NCBI RefSeq assembly: GCF_003966155.1
Contig: NZ_RXNS01000003.1
Coordinates: 1-64,000, forward strand
Reading direction: 5' to 3'
Length of the DNA: 64,000 nucleotides
Source of the DNA: Halomonas nitroreducens
Lineage (GTDB): Bacteria > Pseudomonadota > Gammaproteobacteria > Pseudomonadales > Halomonadaceae
The position numbers and the translations under genes were made by a program. How positions within the stretch are numbered: position 1 is the first letter of the stretch; the number at the start of each line of letters is the position of its first letter. The notes below the pieces were generated by a model that was not told the DNA's origin, searched no databases, and worked only from the letters and a program-made list of their open reading frames with translations. This document shows, in pieces, positions 26,641-34,196 of this stretch.

Positions 26641-27129
26641 ATTTGCCGCAATTACGGTTGTGTTGAACCCTTCATCAAGTGTGGGTGCAACAAAGTACTT
26701 TGTAACCATCTCAAACATCTCTTCCGTATCAGTTTCCGCTCTCTGTGGATGTTCTATCCGCCTTTTTGCGATTTGCCCCAAGCAAACCTCATCTGGCTGG
26801 TCGATGTAAATTAATTCATGTGGAGCCTGGATCTCTGAAAAAATGCTTTTAAACCACTCTCGCTGTGGAATTGTATTTGCCGGAAAATCCATTACCACGT
26901 TGGTTCCAGACGCCAAGATCGATTGAACCAGTTTCTTCATTTGAGGCTTAAGACGGCCAGAATATTCAATGTAATCATCTAAGGTCTTGATGCTATTCGG
27001 ATAAATTGATGAAAGCCACTCGTCTTCTGAGAGCAGTACGGCGTTTCGCTCTTGGGAGATTTCACGAGACTTTGTAGTTTTCCCTGCCCCCATTTTTCCA
27101 CAGAAAAACGTCAGTACTCCTTTTTTCAT
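26635..27129 (-). CDS. Cassette protein: small P-loop ATPase/kinase
   Basis: 164 aa, AAA_33/zeta-toxin-like nucleotide kinase fold. Walker A is CGKMGAGKTT near the N-terminus; later a hydrophobic strand NVVMDFPANT and a LID-like RRIEHPQR. Such proteins phosphorylate small substrates or act as toxins, but no antitoxin gene is paired here. ATG preceded by GAGG. The stop falls inside its attC. Confidence 0.85.
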   Translation of the reverse strand: MKKGVLTFFCGKMGAGKTTKSREISQERNAVLLSEDEWLSSIYPNSIKTLDDYIEYSGRLKPQMKKLVQSILASGTNVVMDFPANTIPQREWFKSIFSEIQAPHELIYIDQPDEVCLGQIAKRRIEHPQRAETDTEEMFEMVTKYFVAPTLDEGFNTTVIAANA

Positions 27130-27144
27130 TTCTTACCTCGTATT

Positions 27145-27230
27145 GCATAACGCTTTTGTTTAGCGGCGCCCCGACAGGGGCGTCCGGTGGAGGCCGCAGG
27201 CCGGAACGAACTACAACAACTTGTTAAGTG
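27145..27230 (-). other. attC site
   Basis: Ends GCATAACGC and ACTTGTTAAGTG, with inner stems CGGCGCCCCGAC / GGGGCGTCCGG and CCGCAGGCCGG. Minus-strand right core GTTATGC, left core CTTAAC. It contains the last codons and stop of the GFA gene at 27211. Confidence 0.85.
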
Positions 27231-27630
27231 ATTCCAGGCCCTCAGGCCCACCATCCAGTCGAACACACTCGACAGACTCTTGCTCCCAAGGGGCGGCGGA
27301 CTTTGTATGGAGATGAACAGATATCCTCGAAGCGACTGGTTCATCAAGCAAGCCGGCAGGAATCCAAACCATTCCACTGTCTCGCAGGCTATTGGGAACC
27401 GGACTCCCACACACTGAACAAAAATCGCTTCGGAAACCACTGGGCTTGTTGTAGGACCTAATATCGCTTTCACCTGACACCCAGCGAAAAGCAGCGGCCT
27501 GCACAAAGGTAGCAGCATTAGCTGTCGCTCCAGTGGCTTTGCGGCACAACGAACAGTGACACTGATAGAGGTTTCGAATCTCCCCTTCGATTTCGAACTT
27601 CACGTTTCCGCAGAGACATTCACCTTTCAT
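27211..27630 (-). CDS. Cassette protein: GFA-family zinc protein
   Basis: 139 aa with zinc-binding cysteines in ECLCGN, CHCSLCRK and CSVCGSP, the GFA fold. Enzymatic role (glutathione adduct handling) is assumed for the family but untested for cassette versions. Distinct in sequence from the GFA protein at 9490. Weak ribosome binding site (GGATTGATCG) before the ATG, so expression may rely on the upstream cassette promoter. Confidence 0.88.
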   Translation of the reverse strand: MKGECLCGNVKFEIEGEIRNLYQCHCSLCRKATGATANAATFVQAAAFRWVSGESDIRSYNKPSGFRSDFCSVCGSPVPNSLRDSGMVWIPAGLLDEPVASRISVHLHTKSAAPWEQESVECVRLDGGPEGLESLNKLL

Positions 27631-27645
27631 CGATCAATCCTTTTA

Positions 27646-27748
27646 CACTTAACGCGAAGCACAGCGGCGATCTTGGAATGGCGACAAAGGAGCCATGGAA
27701 AGGGCGTCCGGCGGCCATCGGCCGCGTACTGGTGCGAATTGTTATGGT
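27646..27748 (-). other. attC site
   Basis: Ends ACTTAACGCGAAGC and GCGAATTGTTATGG enclose a longer interior with GGCGTCCGGCGGCCATCGGCC partial stems. Minus-strand right core GTTAAGT, left core CATAAC. It follows the stop of the NTF2-like gene at 27748. Confidence 0.8.
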
Positions 27749-28125
27749 CAGAATGTTGTATCCGCGACGGCGTACATTTTCCATCCATCGACCGTTTTTG
27801 TGAAAGCATAAAATCCATGAACACTCTCAATTCTTGAACCATCTTTTCTGCATCTGACAGCAGAGGCAACTGCATGGGCTTCACTATCGTTGACAGCTGT
27901 AACCTCAAATTTCCAATCGACAGAATGATCCCAACCCTTTTCCTCTTTAAGGCTTTTGGGGTCTATAGGATAGGAATCGCACATTGTCACCGTGCCGTTT
28001 TTAATGTACGCGATTGGATACTTGACCATCTTATCGATTAGCGCAACGTCGTTACTCTTAAACCCAGCAACATAGTTTTCCATGTAAGTCTCGTGCACTT
28101 CAGACCTTAACTCTTCGAACGACAT
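27748..28125 (-). CDS. Cassette protein: NTF2/SnoaL-like fold
   Basis: 125 aa. The pattern of an N-terminal helix (ELRSEVHETYMENYVAGFKSN) followed by beta strands ending WKMYAVADTTF suggests an NTF2-like cone fold, a common cassette product with unknown ligand. No catalytic residues can be named. ATG with GGAGG 4-5 nt upstream. Stop codon touches its attC. Confidence 0.75.
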   Translation of the reverse strand: MSFEELRSEVHETYMENYVAGFKSNDVALIDKMVKYPIAYIKNGTVTMCDSYPIDPKSLKEEKGWDHSVDWKFEVTAVNDSEAHAVASAVRCRKDGSRIESVHGFYAFTKTVDGWKMYAVADTTF

Positions 28126-28145
28126 ACCACCTCCTCAATATGAGC

Positions 28146-28258
28146 CATAACGCCTGCATCACCGGACCGCTTTACTTTGGTTTAGCACTGCGCGAAGCTT
28201 GTCGTAGCGCTGGGATAAAGCAAAGTAAAGTGGGTCCGGTGCATGCACTTGTTAGCCG
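28146..28258 (-). other. Long attC site of the gene-free cassette
   Basis: 113 bp, the longest of the array. Outer ends CATAACGCCTGCATCACCGGACC and GGTCCGGTGCATGCACTTGTTAGCC pair well; an inner perfect CTTTACTTTG / CAAAGTAAAG stem and a GCGCGAAGCTTGTCGTAGCGC tip follow. Right minus-strand core GTTATGG, left core GCTAAC. Confidence 0.88.
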
Positions 28259-28629
28259 CTTTACCGTTATTGGTTGAACACACTGAGTTTTGACGTTGCA
28301 CTATGCTCTCCAAGCTGTAAACAGAACTGGTTTAGTCTTGACCATGCTGACGTGCGCCAAACCACTATTCACTATATTCGACTGCATGCTGTAAGGGGAG
28401 CAGCCGTCTTACGGCCACGGCAATTTGTACTGCACTGCTGTTACTCATAAAGCTAATGACCAGTTAAACCGTTCGAAATCATTCGCTTTGTAAATATCAC
28501 CAGGCTAGATTACCAATCAACGATTTTGACTCGCCGAATACAGAAACCGAATCTGTTCTCCGTGAGTTACGACTTGAGTCATTTTTCGACTGACGATATT
28601 GGAGAATGCCAATGCTTTCTTGGACCGCG
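28259..28629 (-). other. Gene-free cassette next to attI
   Basis: About 370 bp between attI and the first attC with no reading frame of 60 codons on either strand. A hairpin GGCCGTAAGACGGC (about 28400-28420, minus strand reading) is visible. Gene-free cassettes can carry promoters or small RNAs; nothing more can be said from the sequence. Confidence 0.55.
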
Positions 28630-28700
28630 GCTAACAGTGATTAGACGGAACGCTCTGATATTGAATGAACGTGCCGGCACGTTCAACAATGTTATCTAGC
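28630..28700 (-). other. attI recombination region
   Basis: On the minus strand this 71-bp segment runs from CTAGATAAC to CTGTTAGC, where the first cassette begins. It lies about 140 bp from the intI start, the expected place for attI, and contains the perfect palindrome GAACGTGCCGGCACGTTC. A diverged copy sits at 10769-10839 beside another minus-strand gene set. Confidence 0.65.
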
Positions 28701-28838
28701 GCGCCATTCTGCAACTAACCCATTGATATCAAGTAACTCTAAGAATAGCTCGGCTACCTATGCAGGATTCACACGCTTGCGCGTTTTGCCAGAGCCAATA
28801 ATACTGTATGCATATCCATGCACCGGGAGGGGCACCGT

Positions 28839-29804
28839 ATGGATACGCAGAGCAAGCCGCCGAAGCTGATGGACCGGGTGAAGGCCACCATGAGGGTGAA
28901 GCGCTACAGCCCACGTACCGAGAAGACCTACTGCTACTGGATACGCTTCTTCATCCGATTCCACGGCATGCGGCATCCCTCCGGCATGGGTGCCCCCGAG
29001 ATAAAGGCCTTCCTGGAACACCTTGCGGTGGAACGCCATGTGGCGGCGGCAACACAGAACCAGGCCCTGAACGCCCTCGTCTTCCTCTATCGCCACGTCC
29101 TCGAGCAGCCCTTGGGGGAAATCGGTGAATTCTCACGCGCGAGGCGGCCTCGCCGGCTGCCGGTGGTGCTATCTCACGAGGAAGTGTTGCGTGTGCTGAG
29201 CCACCTGTCTGGCCCCATGCACCTGATGGGAACCTTGATGTACGGCTCGGGGCTTCGCCTTATCGAAACATGCCGGCTACGTGTCCGGGACATCGACTTC
29301 GAACGCCAGGTCATTACGGTGAGAGCCGGCAAAGGCGATAAGGATCGCACTACCTTGCTCCCGACCACTTGTATTTCCTCCTTGCAGAAGCAGCTCACCA
29401 CCGCCACACATCAGCTTGAATACCGCCTTCATCATGGCCAAGTGCCGGTGACGCTGCCCCATGCGCTGGATCGCAAGTACCCCAATGCGGGAATCTCTCT
29501 GGCCTGGCAGTGGCTCTTCCCTGCCTCCCGCCCCTGCTGCGACATGGACGGCAAGGTGGTACTTCACCATGTCCACCCATCGGCGGTACAGAAGGCCGTC
29601 AAACACGCCATGCGGGCCGCCTCGCTGCCGCGCCCCGGTTCTTGTCACACCCTGCGACACAGCTTCGCCACCCAGTTGCTGAACCAGGGCACGGATATCC
29701 GCACGGTTCAGGAATTACTCGGGCACAAGAGCGTGGAAACCACCCAGATCTACACGCATGTGCTGGGCAAGGGCTTTGCCGGCGTGCGCAGTCCCCTGGG
29801 GTAA
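28839..29804 (+). CDS. intI: Integron integrase, tyrosine recombinase
   Basis: 321 aa, normal for IntI. Catalytic residues are all present: Arg140 in GSGLRLIE, His270 and Arg273 in HTLRHSFAT, His296 in LGHKS and Tyr305 in TQIYTHV. The IntI-specific patch begins at residue 208 ([11 protein letters not shown] ... WQWLFPA), which separates it from XerC/D. The ATG at 28839 is chosen for its GGGAGGGG 6 nt upstream rather than ATG 28818. No frameshift, so the enzyme looks functional. It is transcribed away from the cassettes. Confidence 0.95.
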   Translation: MDTQSKPPKLMDRVKATMRVKRYSPRTEKTYCYWIRFFIRFHGMRHPSGMGAPEIKAFLEHLAVERHVAAATQNQALNALVFLYRHVLEQPLGEIGEFSRARRPRRLPVVLSHEEVLRVLSHLSGPMHLMGTLMYGSGLRLIETCRLRVRDIDFERQVITVRAGKGDKDRTTLLPTTCISSLQKQLTTATHQLEYRLHHGQVPVTLPHALDRKYPNAGISLAWQWLFPASRPCCDMDGKVVLHHVHPSAVQKAVKHAMRAASLPRPGSCHTLRHSFATQLLNQGTDIRTVQELLGHKSVETTQIYTHVLGKGFAGVRSPLG

Positions 29805-29824
29805 AGGACCCTCAGGGACGCCGG

Positions 29825-29936
29825 GCACGCTACCGCCTGACCCACCTGCATGATGCGATGGCGCTCCTGCCATCTCCTGCGGTAGTCCCTGCGCGCTCCC
29901 TTGGTGGCCATCTTCCGCGGCCTTATCAGGCCAGAC
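29825..29936. repeat. REP-like palindromic element, copy 4
   Basis: GCACGCTACCGCCTGACCCACCTGC ... TGCGGTAGTCCCTGCG with an inner GATGGCGCTCCTGCCATC stem, then GGTGGCCATCTTCCGCGGCC. Same family as 9971, 10861 and 16980. It starts about 20 bp after the intI stop. Confidence 0.7.
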
Positions 29937-30361
29937 TAATCAAGGTCCGGCGCCAGCGCAAAAGTCGCCTGCAAAATGTGCCAAAAGGGGCGTGCGAGGC
30001 ACGGAAGTGCGTCATTCCTCTTCGACTTTCGGTGAGTTCCTGCTTACTCGGCCAGGCGTAGGACACGGGTGGGCGAGTGGTGATCGGGCATCCGGTATCC
30101 GGCGAATCGCGCCGTCGTGGCGTGTCGCTGGATGGCCATGGGCGAGAAGGCGCCCCATACACGGAATGCCCAGGATGGGCCTCAGCCCCCGCAGCTCGAG
30201 GGGACTATTGGCCCCGGGCAGCACGGAGCGCCTTTCGCGCAACAAGTGGCGCTCCCACGAAACCCCATCCGGTGGCCGCGTCCCTTGCGTCGAGGTCAGG
30301 GCGTGGATGCGAAGTCACTGTCGGGGCCGGCGCATCCCGTCACGCGACCTCTCGCCCGTCG
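29937..30361. other. Gene-free stretch between integron and P-type ATPase
   Basis: About 425 bp. Reading frames exist on both strands because of high GC but none has a ribosome binding site or recognisable content. No tRNA, direct repeat pair or attachment site was seen that would define an island edge. Confidence 0.4.
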
Positions 30362-33097
30362 TCAGCCGCCATCGGACCGGTGGCGGCCGGCGGCACGGCG
30401 CAGCCAGAGCTTCTCCACTTCCAGCACGGCGAACAGGCCGACGCCGATCAGCACGATCTCGACGCCGTGGACGAAGTCCACCGGCCGGGTGTCGAAAAAA
30501 TGGTTCATGAAGGGCGCGTAGGTGAAGGTCAGCTGCAGCAGGGCCACCACGGCGACGGCGAGGATGGCCGCGCGGGAATTGAACATGCGCTCCCAGGTCA
30601 GGGAGGGCGTGCGCAGGAAGCGCACGCTGAACAGGTAGAAGATCTCCATCAGCACCAGGGTGTTGACGGCATAGGTACGCGCCTCCTCCAGGCTCGCCCC
30701 CTCGGCCAGCGCCAGGCGGAAGATCCCGAACACGCCGGCCGCCATCAACGCCGCCACCAGGGCGATGCGCCACAGCAAGAAGCTCGAGATCATGGCCTCG
30801 TCGGCCGGCCGGGGCGGGCGGCGCATGGCATCCGGCTCGGTGGCCTCGAAGGCCAGCGCCATGGCCAGCGCCACGGAGCTGACCATGTTGACCCAGAGGA
30901 TCTGCACCGGGGTGATCGGCAGGGTGAGGCCGAACAGCACCGCGATCAGGATGCTGATGGCCTCCCCGCCGTTGATGGGCAGCAGGAAGACGATCGCCTT
31001 CTTCAGGTTGTCGTAGACGGTGCGGCCCTGTTCCACGGCGCGGACGATGGAGGCGAAGTTGTCGTCGGCGATGACCATCTCCGCGGCCTCCTTGGCCGCC
31101 TCGGTCCCCTTGCGGCCCATGGCGATGCCGACGTCGGCCCGCTTCAGGGCGGGGGCGTCGTTCACGCCGTCGCCGGTCATGGCGACGATCGCGCCCTGGG
31201 CCTGCAGGAGGGTGACCAGGCGCAGCTTGTGCTCGGGGCTGACCCGGGCGTAGACGTCCACCTCCCCGACGCGCCGGGCCAGCGCGTCGTCGTCCATGCG
31301 CTCGAGCTGCTGCCCGGTGATCACCTCGTCGGCGTTGGCAAGATGCAGCTGGCCAGCGATGGCCCGGGCGGTGCCGGCATGGTCCCCGGTGATCATCTTG
31401 ACGCGGATCCCCGCCGCCCGGCAGTCGGCGACGGCGCGGATGGCCTCTTCCCGGGGCGGGTCGATCAGGCCCAGCAGGCCGAGCAGCACCAGGCCCGATT
31501 CCACGTCGGCGAAATCCACCTCCTGGGCATGGGACGGCATGGCCTTGCAGGCCACCGCCAGCACACGCTGCCCGTCCGCCGCCAGGGCCTCGATGTGGCC
31601 TTCCCAGGCCTCGGGGTCCAGCACCTCCTCGCCCTGCTCGCCCCACACGGCCTGGCAGGCGCGCAGCACCGCTTCCGGGGCGCCCTTGACGTAGACGAAG
31701 GCCTGCCCCCGGTGGTCGTGGTGCAGGGTGGCCATGAACTTGTGCTCGGCATCGAAGGGAATGAGATCGGTGCGCGGGTTCGCGGCGCGCTCGTCGTCGG
31801 CCTCCAGGCCGCCCTTCAGGGCGGCGGTGATCAGCGCCCCCTCCATGGGGTCGCCATGCACCTGCCAGTCGCCGTCCGAGCCTTCCAGGGTGGCGTCGTT
31901 GCAGAGCAGGCCCGCCCGCAGCAGCCGCGTCAGCCAGGGATGGCATGCCGGGTCGAGGGTCTCGTCGCCGCGCCGGAAGCCGCCACGCGGGCGATAGCCC
32001 TCGCCCTCCACCGTGCAGTGGCCCGCCCCCGTGACCAGGCTGCGAACCATCATCTCGTTGCGGGTCAGGGTGCCGGTCTTGTCGGAGCAGATCACCCCGA
32101 GCGAGCCGAGGGTTTCCACCACCGGCAGGCGGCGGATGATCGCCTGGCGACCGGCCAGTCGCTGGACGCCGATGGCCAGGGTCACGGTGAGGATGGCCGG
32201 CAGGCCTTCGGGGATGACCGCGACGGCCAGGCCCACCACCGTCATGAAGCTCTCGCCGGGGGCCATGCCGCGCCACAGGGTGCCGAACAGGAAGATCAGG
32301 GCGGCCAGCCCCAGGACGGCGCCGGTCAGCCAGCGCGAGAAGGTCGCCATCTGGCGCAGCAGGGGCGTGGTCAGGGTCTCGACCTGCGACACCAGGCGGC
32401 TGATGCGGCCGATCTCGGTGTCCGCCCCCGTCCCCACCACGATGCCGGTCCCCTGGCCGTGGGTCACCAGGGTGCCGGAGTAGGCCATGCCGAGGCGATC
32501 ACCGAGCACCGCCTCGCCCGCCACCGGCTCGGTGACCTTTTCCTGGGCCACCGACTCGCCGGTCAGCGCCGCCTCCTCGATCTGCAGGCCCCGGGCGCGC
32601 CACAGCCGCATGTCGGCCGGCACCCGGTCGCCGGCCTGCAGCAGCACGATGTCACCGGGCACCAGGTCCTCCGCCGGCAGGGTGTACTGGCGCCCCTCGC
32701 GCCGCACCATGGCCCGGGCGGAGAGCATGTCGCGAATCGCACGCAGGGCGTCCTCGGCCTTGCCCTCCTGGACGAAGCCGATGACCGCGTTCACCAGCAC
32801 CACCCCCAGGATCACCGCCGTGTCCACCCAGTGGCCGAGCAGGGCCGTGATCAGGGCCGCGCCGAGCAGCACGTAGATGAGCAGGTTGCGGAACTGGGCC
32901 AGGAAGCGGCTCAGCGCACTGCGGGGCTTGGCCTCGGGCAGGCGGTTGGGGCCATGGCGCTCGCGGCGGCGGGTCACCTCCGGCTCGTCCAGCCCCGACT
33001 CCGGCGCGACGGTCCAGTGCTCCGCCACGGCCTCGGCCGGCCGGGCATGCCAGTCCGGCGTGGCCGAGCGCGCTTGATCCCGCCATGCCTCGTTCAT
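30362..33097 (-). CDS. Cation-transporting P-type ATPase (P2 type)
   Basis: 911 aa. N-terminal cation-ATPase domain, TGES actuator loop (ALTGESVAQEK), PEGLPA in the fourth helix typical of calcium-pump-like ATPases, phosphorylated Asp339 in CSDKTGTLT, nucleotide-site KGAPE and the hinge GDGVNDAPALKRAD. Ten membrane helices are expected. The ion could be Ca2+ or another divalent or monovalent cation; sequence alone does not decide. ATG with GGGAGGGG upstream. Third in a minus-strand series after Kef and Usp, 133 bp downstream of usp. Confidence 0.92.
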   Translation of the reverse strand: MNEAWRDQARSATPDWHARPAEAVAEHWTVAPESGLDEPEVTRRRERHGPNRLPEAKPRSALSRFLAQFRNLLIYVLLGAALITALLGHWVDTAVILGVVLVNAVIGFVQEGKAEDALRAIRDMLSARAMVRREGRQYTLPAEDLVPGDIVLLQAGDRVPADMRLWRARGLQIEEAALTGESVAQEKVTEPVAGEAVLGDRLGMAYSGTLVTHGQGTGIVVGTGADTEIGRISRLVSQVETLTTPLLRQMATFSRWLTGAVLGLAALIFLFGTLWRGMAPGESFMTVVGLAVAVIPEGLPAILTVTLAIGVQRLAGRQAIIRRLPVVETLGSLGVICSDKTGTLTRNEMMVRSLVTGAGHCTVEGEGYRPRGGFRRGDETLDPACHPWLTRLLRAGLLCNDATLEGSDGDWQVHGDPMEGALITAALKGGLEADDERAANPRTDLIPFDAEHKFMATLHHDHRGQAFVYVKGAPEAVLRACQAVWGEQGEEVLDPEAWEGHIEALAADGQRVLAVACKAMPSHAQEVDFADVESGLVLLGLLGLIDPPREEAIRAVADCRAAGIRVKMITGDHAGTARAIAGQLHLANADEVITGQQLERMDDDALARRVGEVDVYARVSPEHKLRLVTLLQAQGAIVAMTGDGVNDAPALKRADVGIAMGRKGTEAAKEAAEMVIADDNFASIVRAVEQGRTVYDNLKKAIVFLLPINGGEAISILIAVLFGLTLPITPVQILWVNMVSSVALAMALAFEATEPDAMRRPPRPADEAMISSFLLWRIALVAALMAAGVFGIFRLALAEGASLEEARTYAVNTLVLMEIFYLFSVRFLRTPSLTWERMFNSRAAILAVAVVALLQLTFTYAPFMNHFFDTRPVDFVHGVEIVLIGVGLFAVLEVEKLWLRRAAGRHRSDGG

Positions 33098-33230
33098 CGC
33101 GCTCCCCTCCCTAGCCGGCCTGTAGGAGATCGACGCCAACCGACGGGCGGCGCCCTTTTCGTCAATCTACGCCAGGGTTGCCGGGGGCTTGCGACCTGGA
33201 TCAAGGTTCGGTGACGTTGCCCGGGCCGGG

Positions 33231-34196
33231 TCACGCCAGGGTAACCGGCGAGACGAACCCCGGCGGCTTCAGCGCCAGCACCGAACACTGCAATTGATAG
33301 AGCACCGCCTCGGCCGTGTTGCCGATGATGAAGCCGGGGATGCCGGTTCTCGCCACCGTGCCCATCACCACCAGGTCCGCCTTCAGCTTCCCGACCAGTT
33401 CGGGAATCTGCTTCTTCGCCGATCCCATGGGCAGGTGGACCCGCGGCGAGAGGTAATCATAGGCGTCCGCGCCGATGCGCTCGCGAAGCCGATGCGTCAG
33501 CCTGTCCATGCCGACCTGGTGGCGGGACTGCTCGCCCTCGACGATGTGTCGCTCCGTCGTGTCGGGATCATCGGCCCAGAGGCCCACGAAGCCGGCCTCC
33601 GGTGCATCCCAGGCATGTACCAGGTGAAGCTCGGCGAAGTCGGACACCGCCACGGAGCTGGCCATTTCCAGGATGCTGTCGTTCAGCGCCTGCTCGCCGG
33701 GCACGACACGGTGGACATCGACATCCACGGCCGCGACGATGCGCCGGTAGTTGGCCTTTTCCTCGGGCGTCATCAGCCAGACCGGGCAGGGACACTTGCG
33801 CATCAGGTGCATGTCGTCGCTGCCGAACAGCAGGCGGCTCCACTCCGGGTTCTCCGCCGTCTTGATCACCAGATCATGGTCATCCCGCAGCACGGCCCGG
33901 ATGACCTCGATAAAGGTGATCCCGGTCAGCACCTCGATATGGCAGGCGATCCGGTCGGCATGGGGCAGGATCAGCGACTCGATCCATGTCCGGCGCTCGG
34001 CGATCACCGCATCCCGGAACTCGATGGCCGACGGCCCCCGGGGCGCCAGCGAGAGATCCAGCATCTCCTCGGGGATGACATCGATGAGGGTCAGCATCGC
34101 CTGGTTATTCTCCGCCAGCGATACCGCCCGGGCGAGTCCCGCCTCCTGGGGGGCCGAGGGCTCGATGACATAGAGGATGCTCTTGAAACGTTTCAT
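33231..34196 (-). CDS. Tandem universal stress protein, UspE-like
   Basis: 321 aa made of two Usp domains (about 1-145 and 150-310). The second holds a nucleotide-binding-like loop MGTVARTGIPGFIIGNTAE; the first lacks a clear one. Its ATG overlaps the stop of the antiporter gene (ATGA), so the two are co-expressed and the Usp may modulate the antiporter or respond to the same stress. Confidence 0.9.
   Translation of the reverse strand: MKRFKSILYVIEPSAPQEAGLARAVSLAENNQAMLTLIDVIPEEMLDLSLAPRGPSAIEFRDAVIAERRTWIESLILPHADRIACHIEVLTGITFIEVIRAVLRDDHDLVIKTAENPEWSRLLFGSDDMHLMRKCPCPVWLMTPEEKANYRRIVAAVDVDVHRVVPGEQALNDSILEMASSVAVSDFAELHLVHAWDAPEAGFVGLWADDPDTTERHIVEGEQSRHQVGMDRLTHRLRERIGADAYDYLSPRVHLPMGSAKKQIPELVGKLKADLVVMGTVARTGIPGFIIGNTAEAVLYQLQCSVLALKPPGFVSPVTLA

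Larger units (their letters stand above)
25881..29804. mobile_element. Chromosomal integron: intI, attI region and five cassettes
   Basis: Canonical layout: an integrase gene on the plus strand, an attI region just 5' of it, and an array of minus-strand cassettes leading away, each followed by an imperfect palindrome with TAAC ... GTTA ends. Four cassettes carry a gene and the attI-proximal one has none. The array is AT-richer than the host genes. The left edge (25880/25881) meets the old ycaO upstream flank exactly. No resistance gene is present, so it is a sedentary type of environmental integron. Confidence 0.88.

Noticed and set aside
26635..27129. Toxin-antitoxin pair call for the P-loop kinase cassette
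   Set aside because: The zeta-like fold alone is not enough; no small antitoxin gene lies next to it in the same cassette.
28630..28700. Reading the attI segment as another attC
   Set aside because: Its outer TAAC/GTTA ends pair, but the interior beyond the central 18-bp palindrome does not fold into the usual attC arms, and it lies at the attI position.
29510..30061. Plus-strand frame of 183 codons after intI
   Set aside because: It overlaps the integrase in another frame and continues into the REP element; no ribosome site or known content.
30077..33214. Long plus-strand reading frame of over 1000 codons opposite the P-type ATPase
   Set aside because: It is rich in Gln, Gly, His and Arg with no motif, the usual antisense shadow of a GC-rich gene; the minus strand carries all ATPase motifs.
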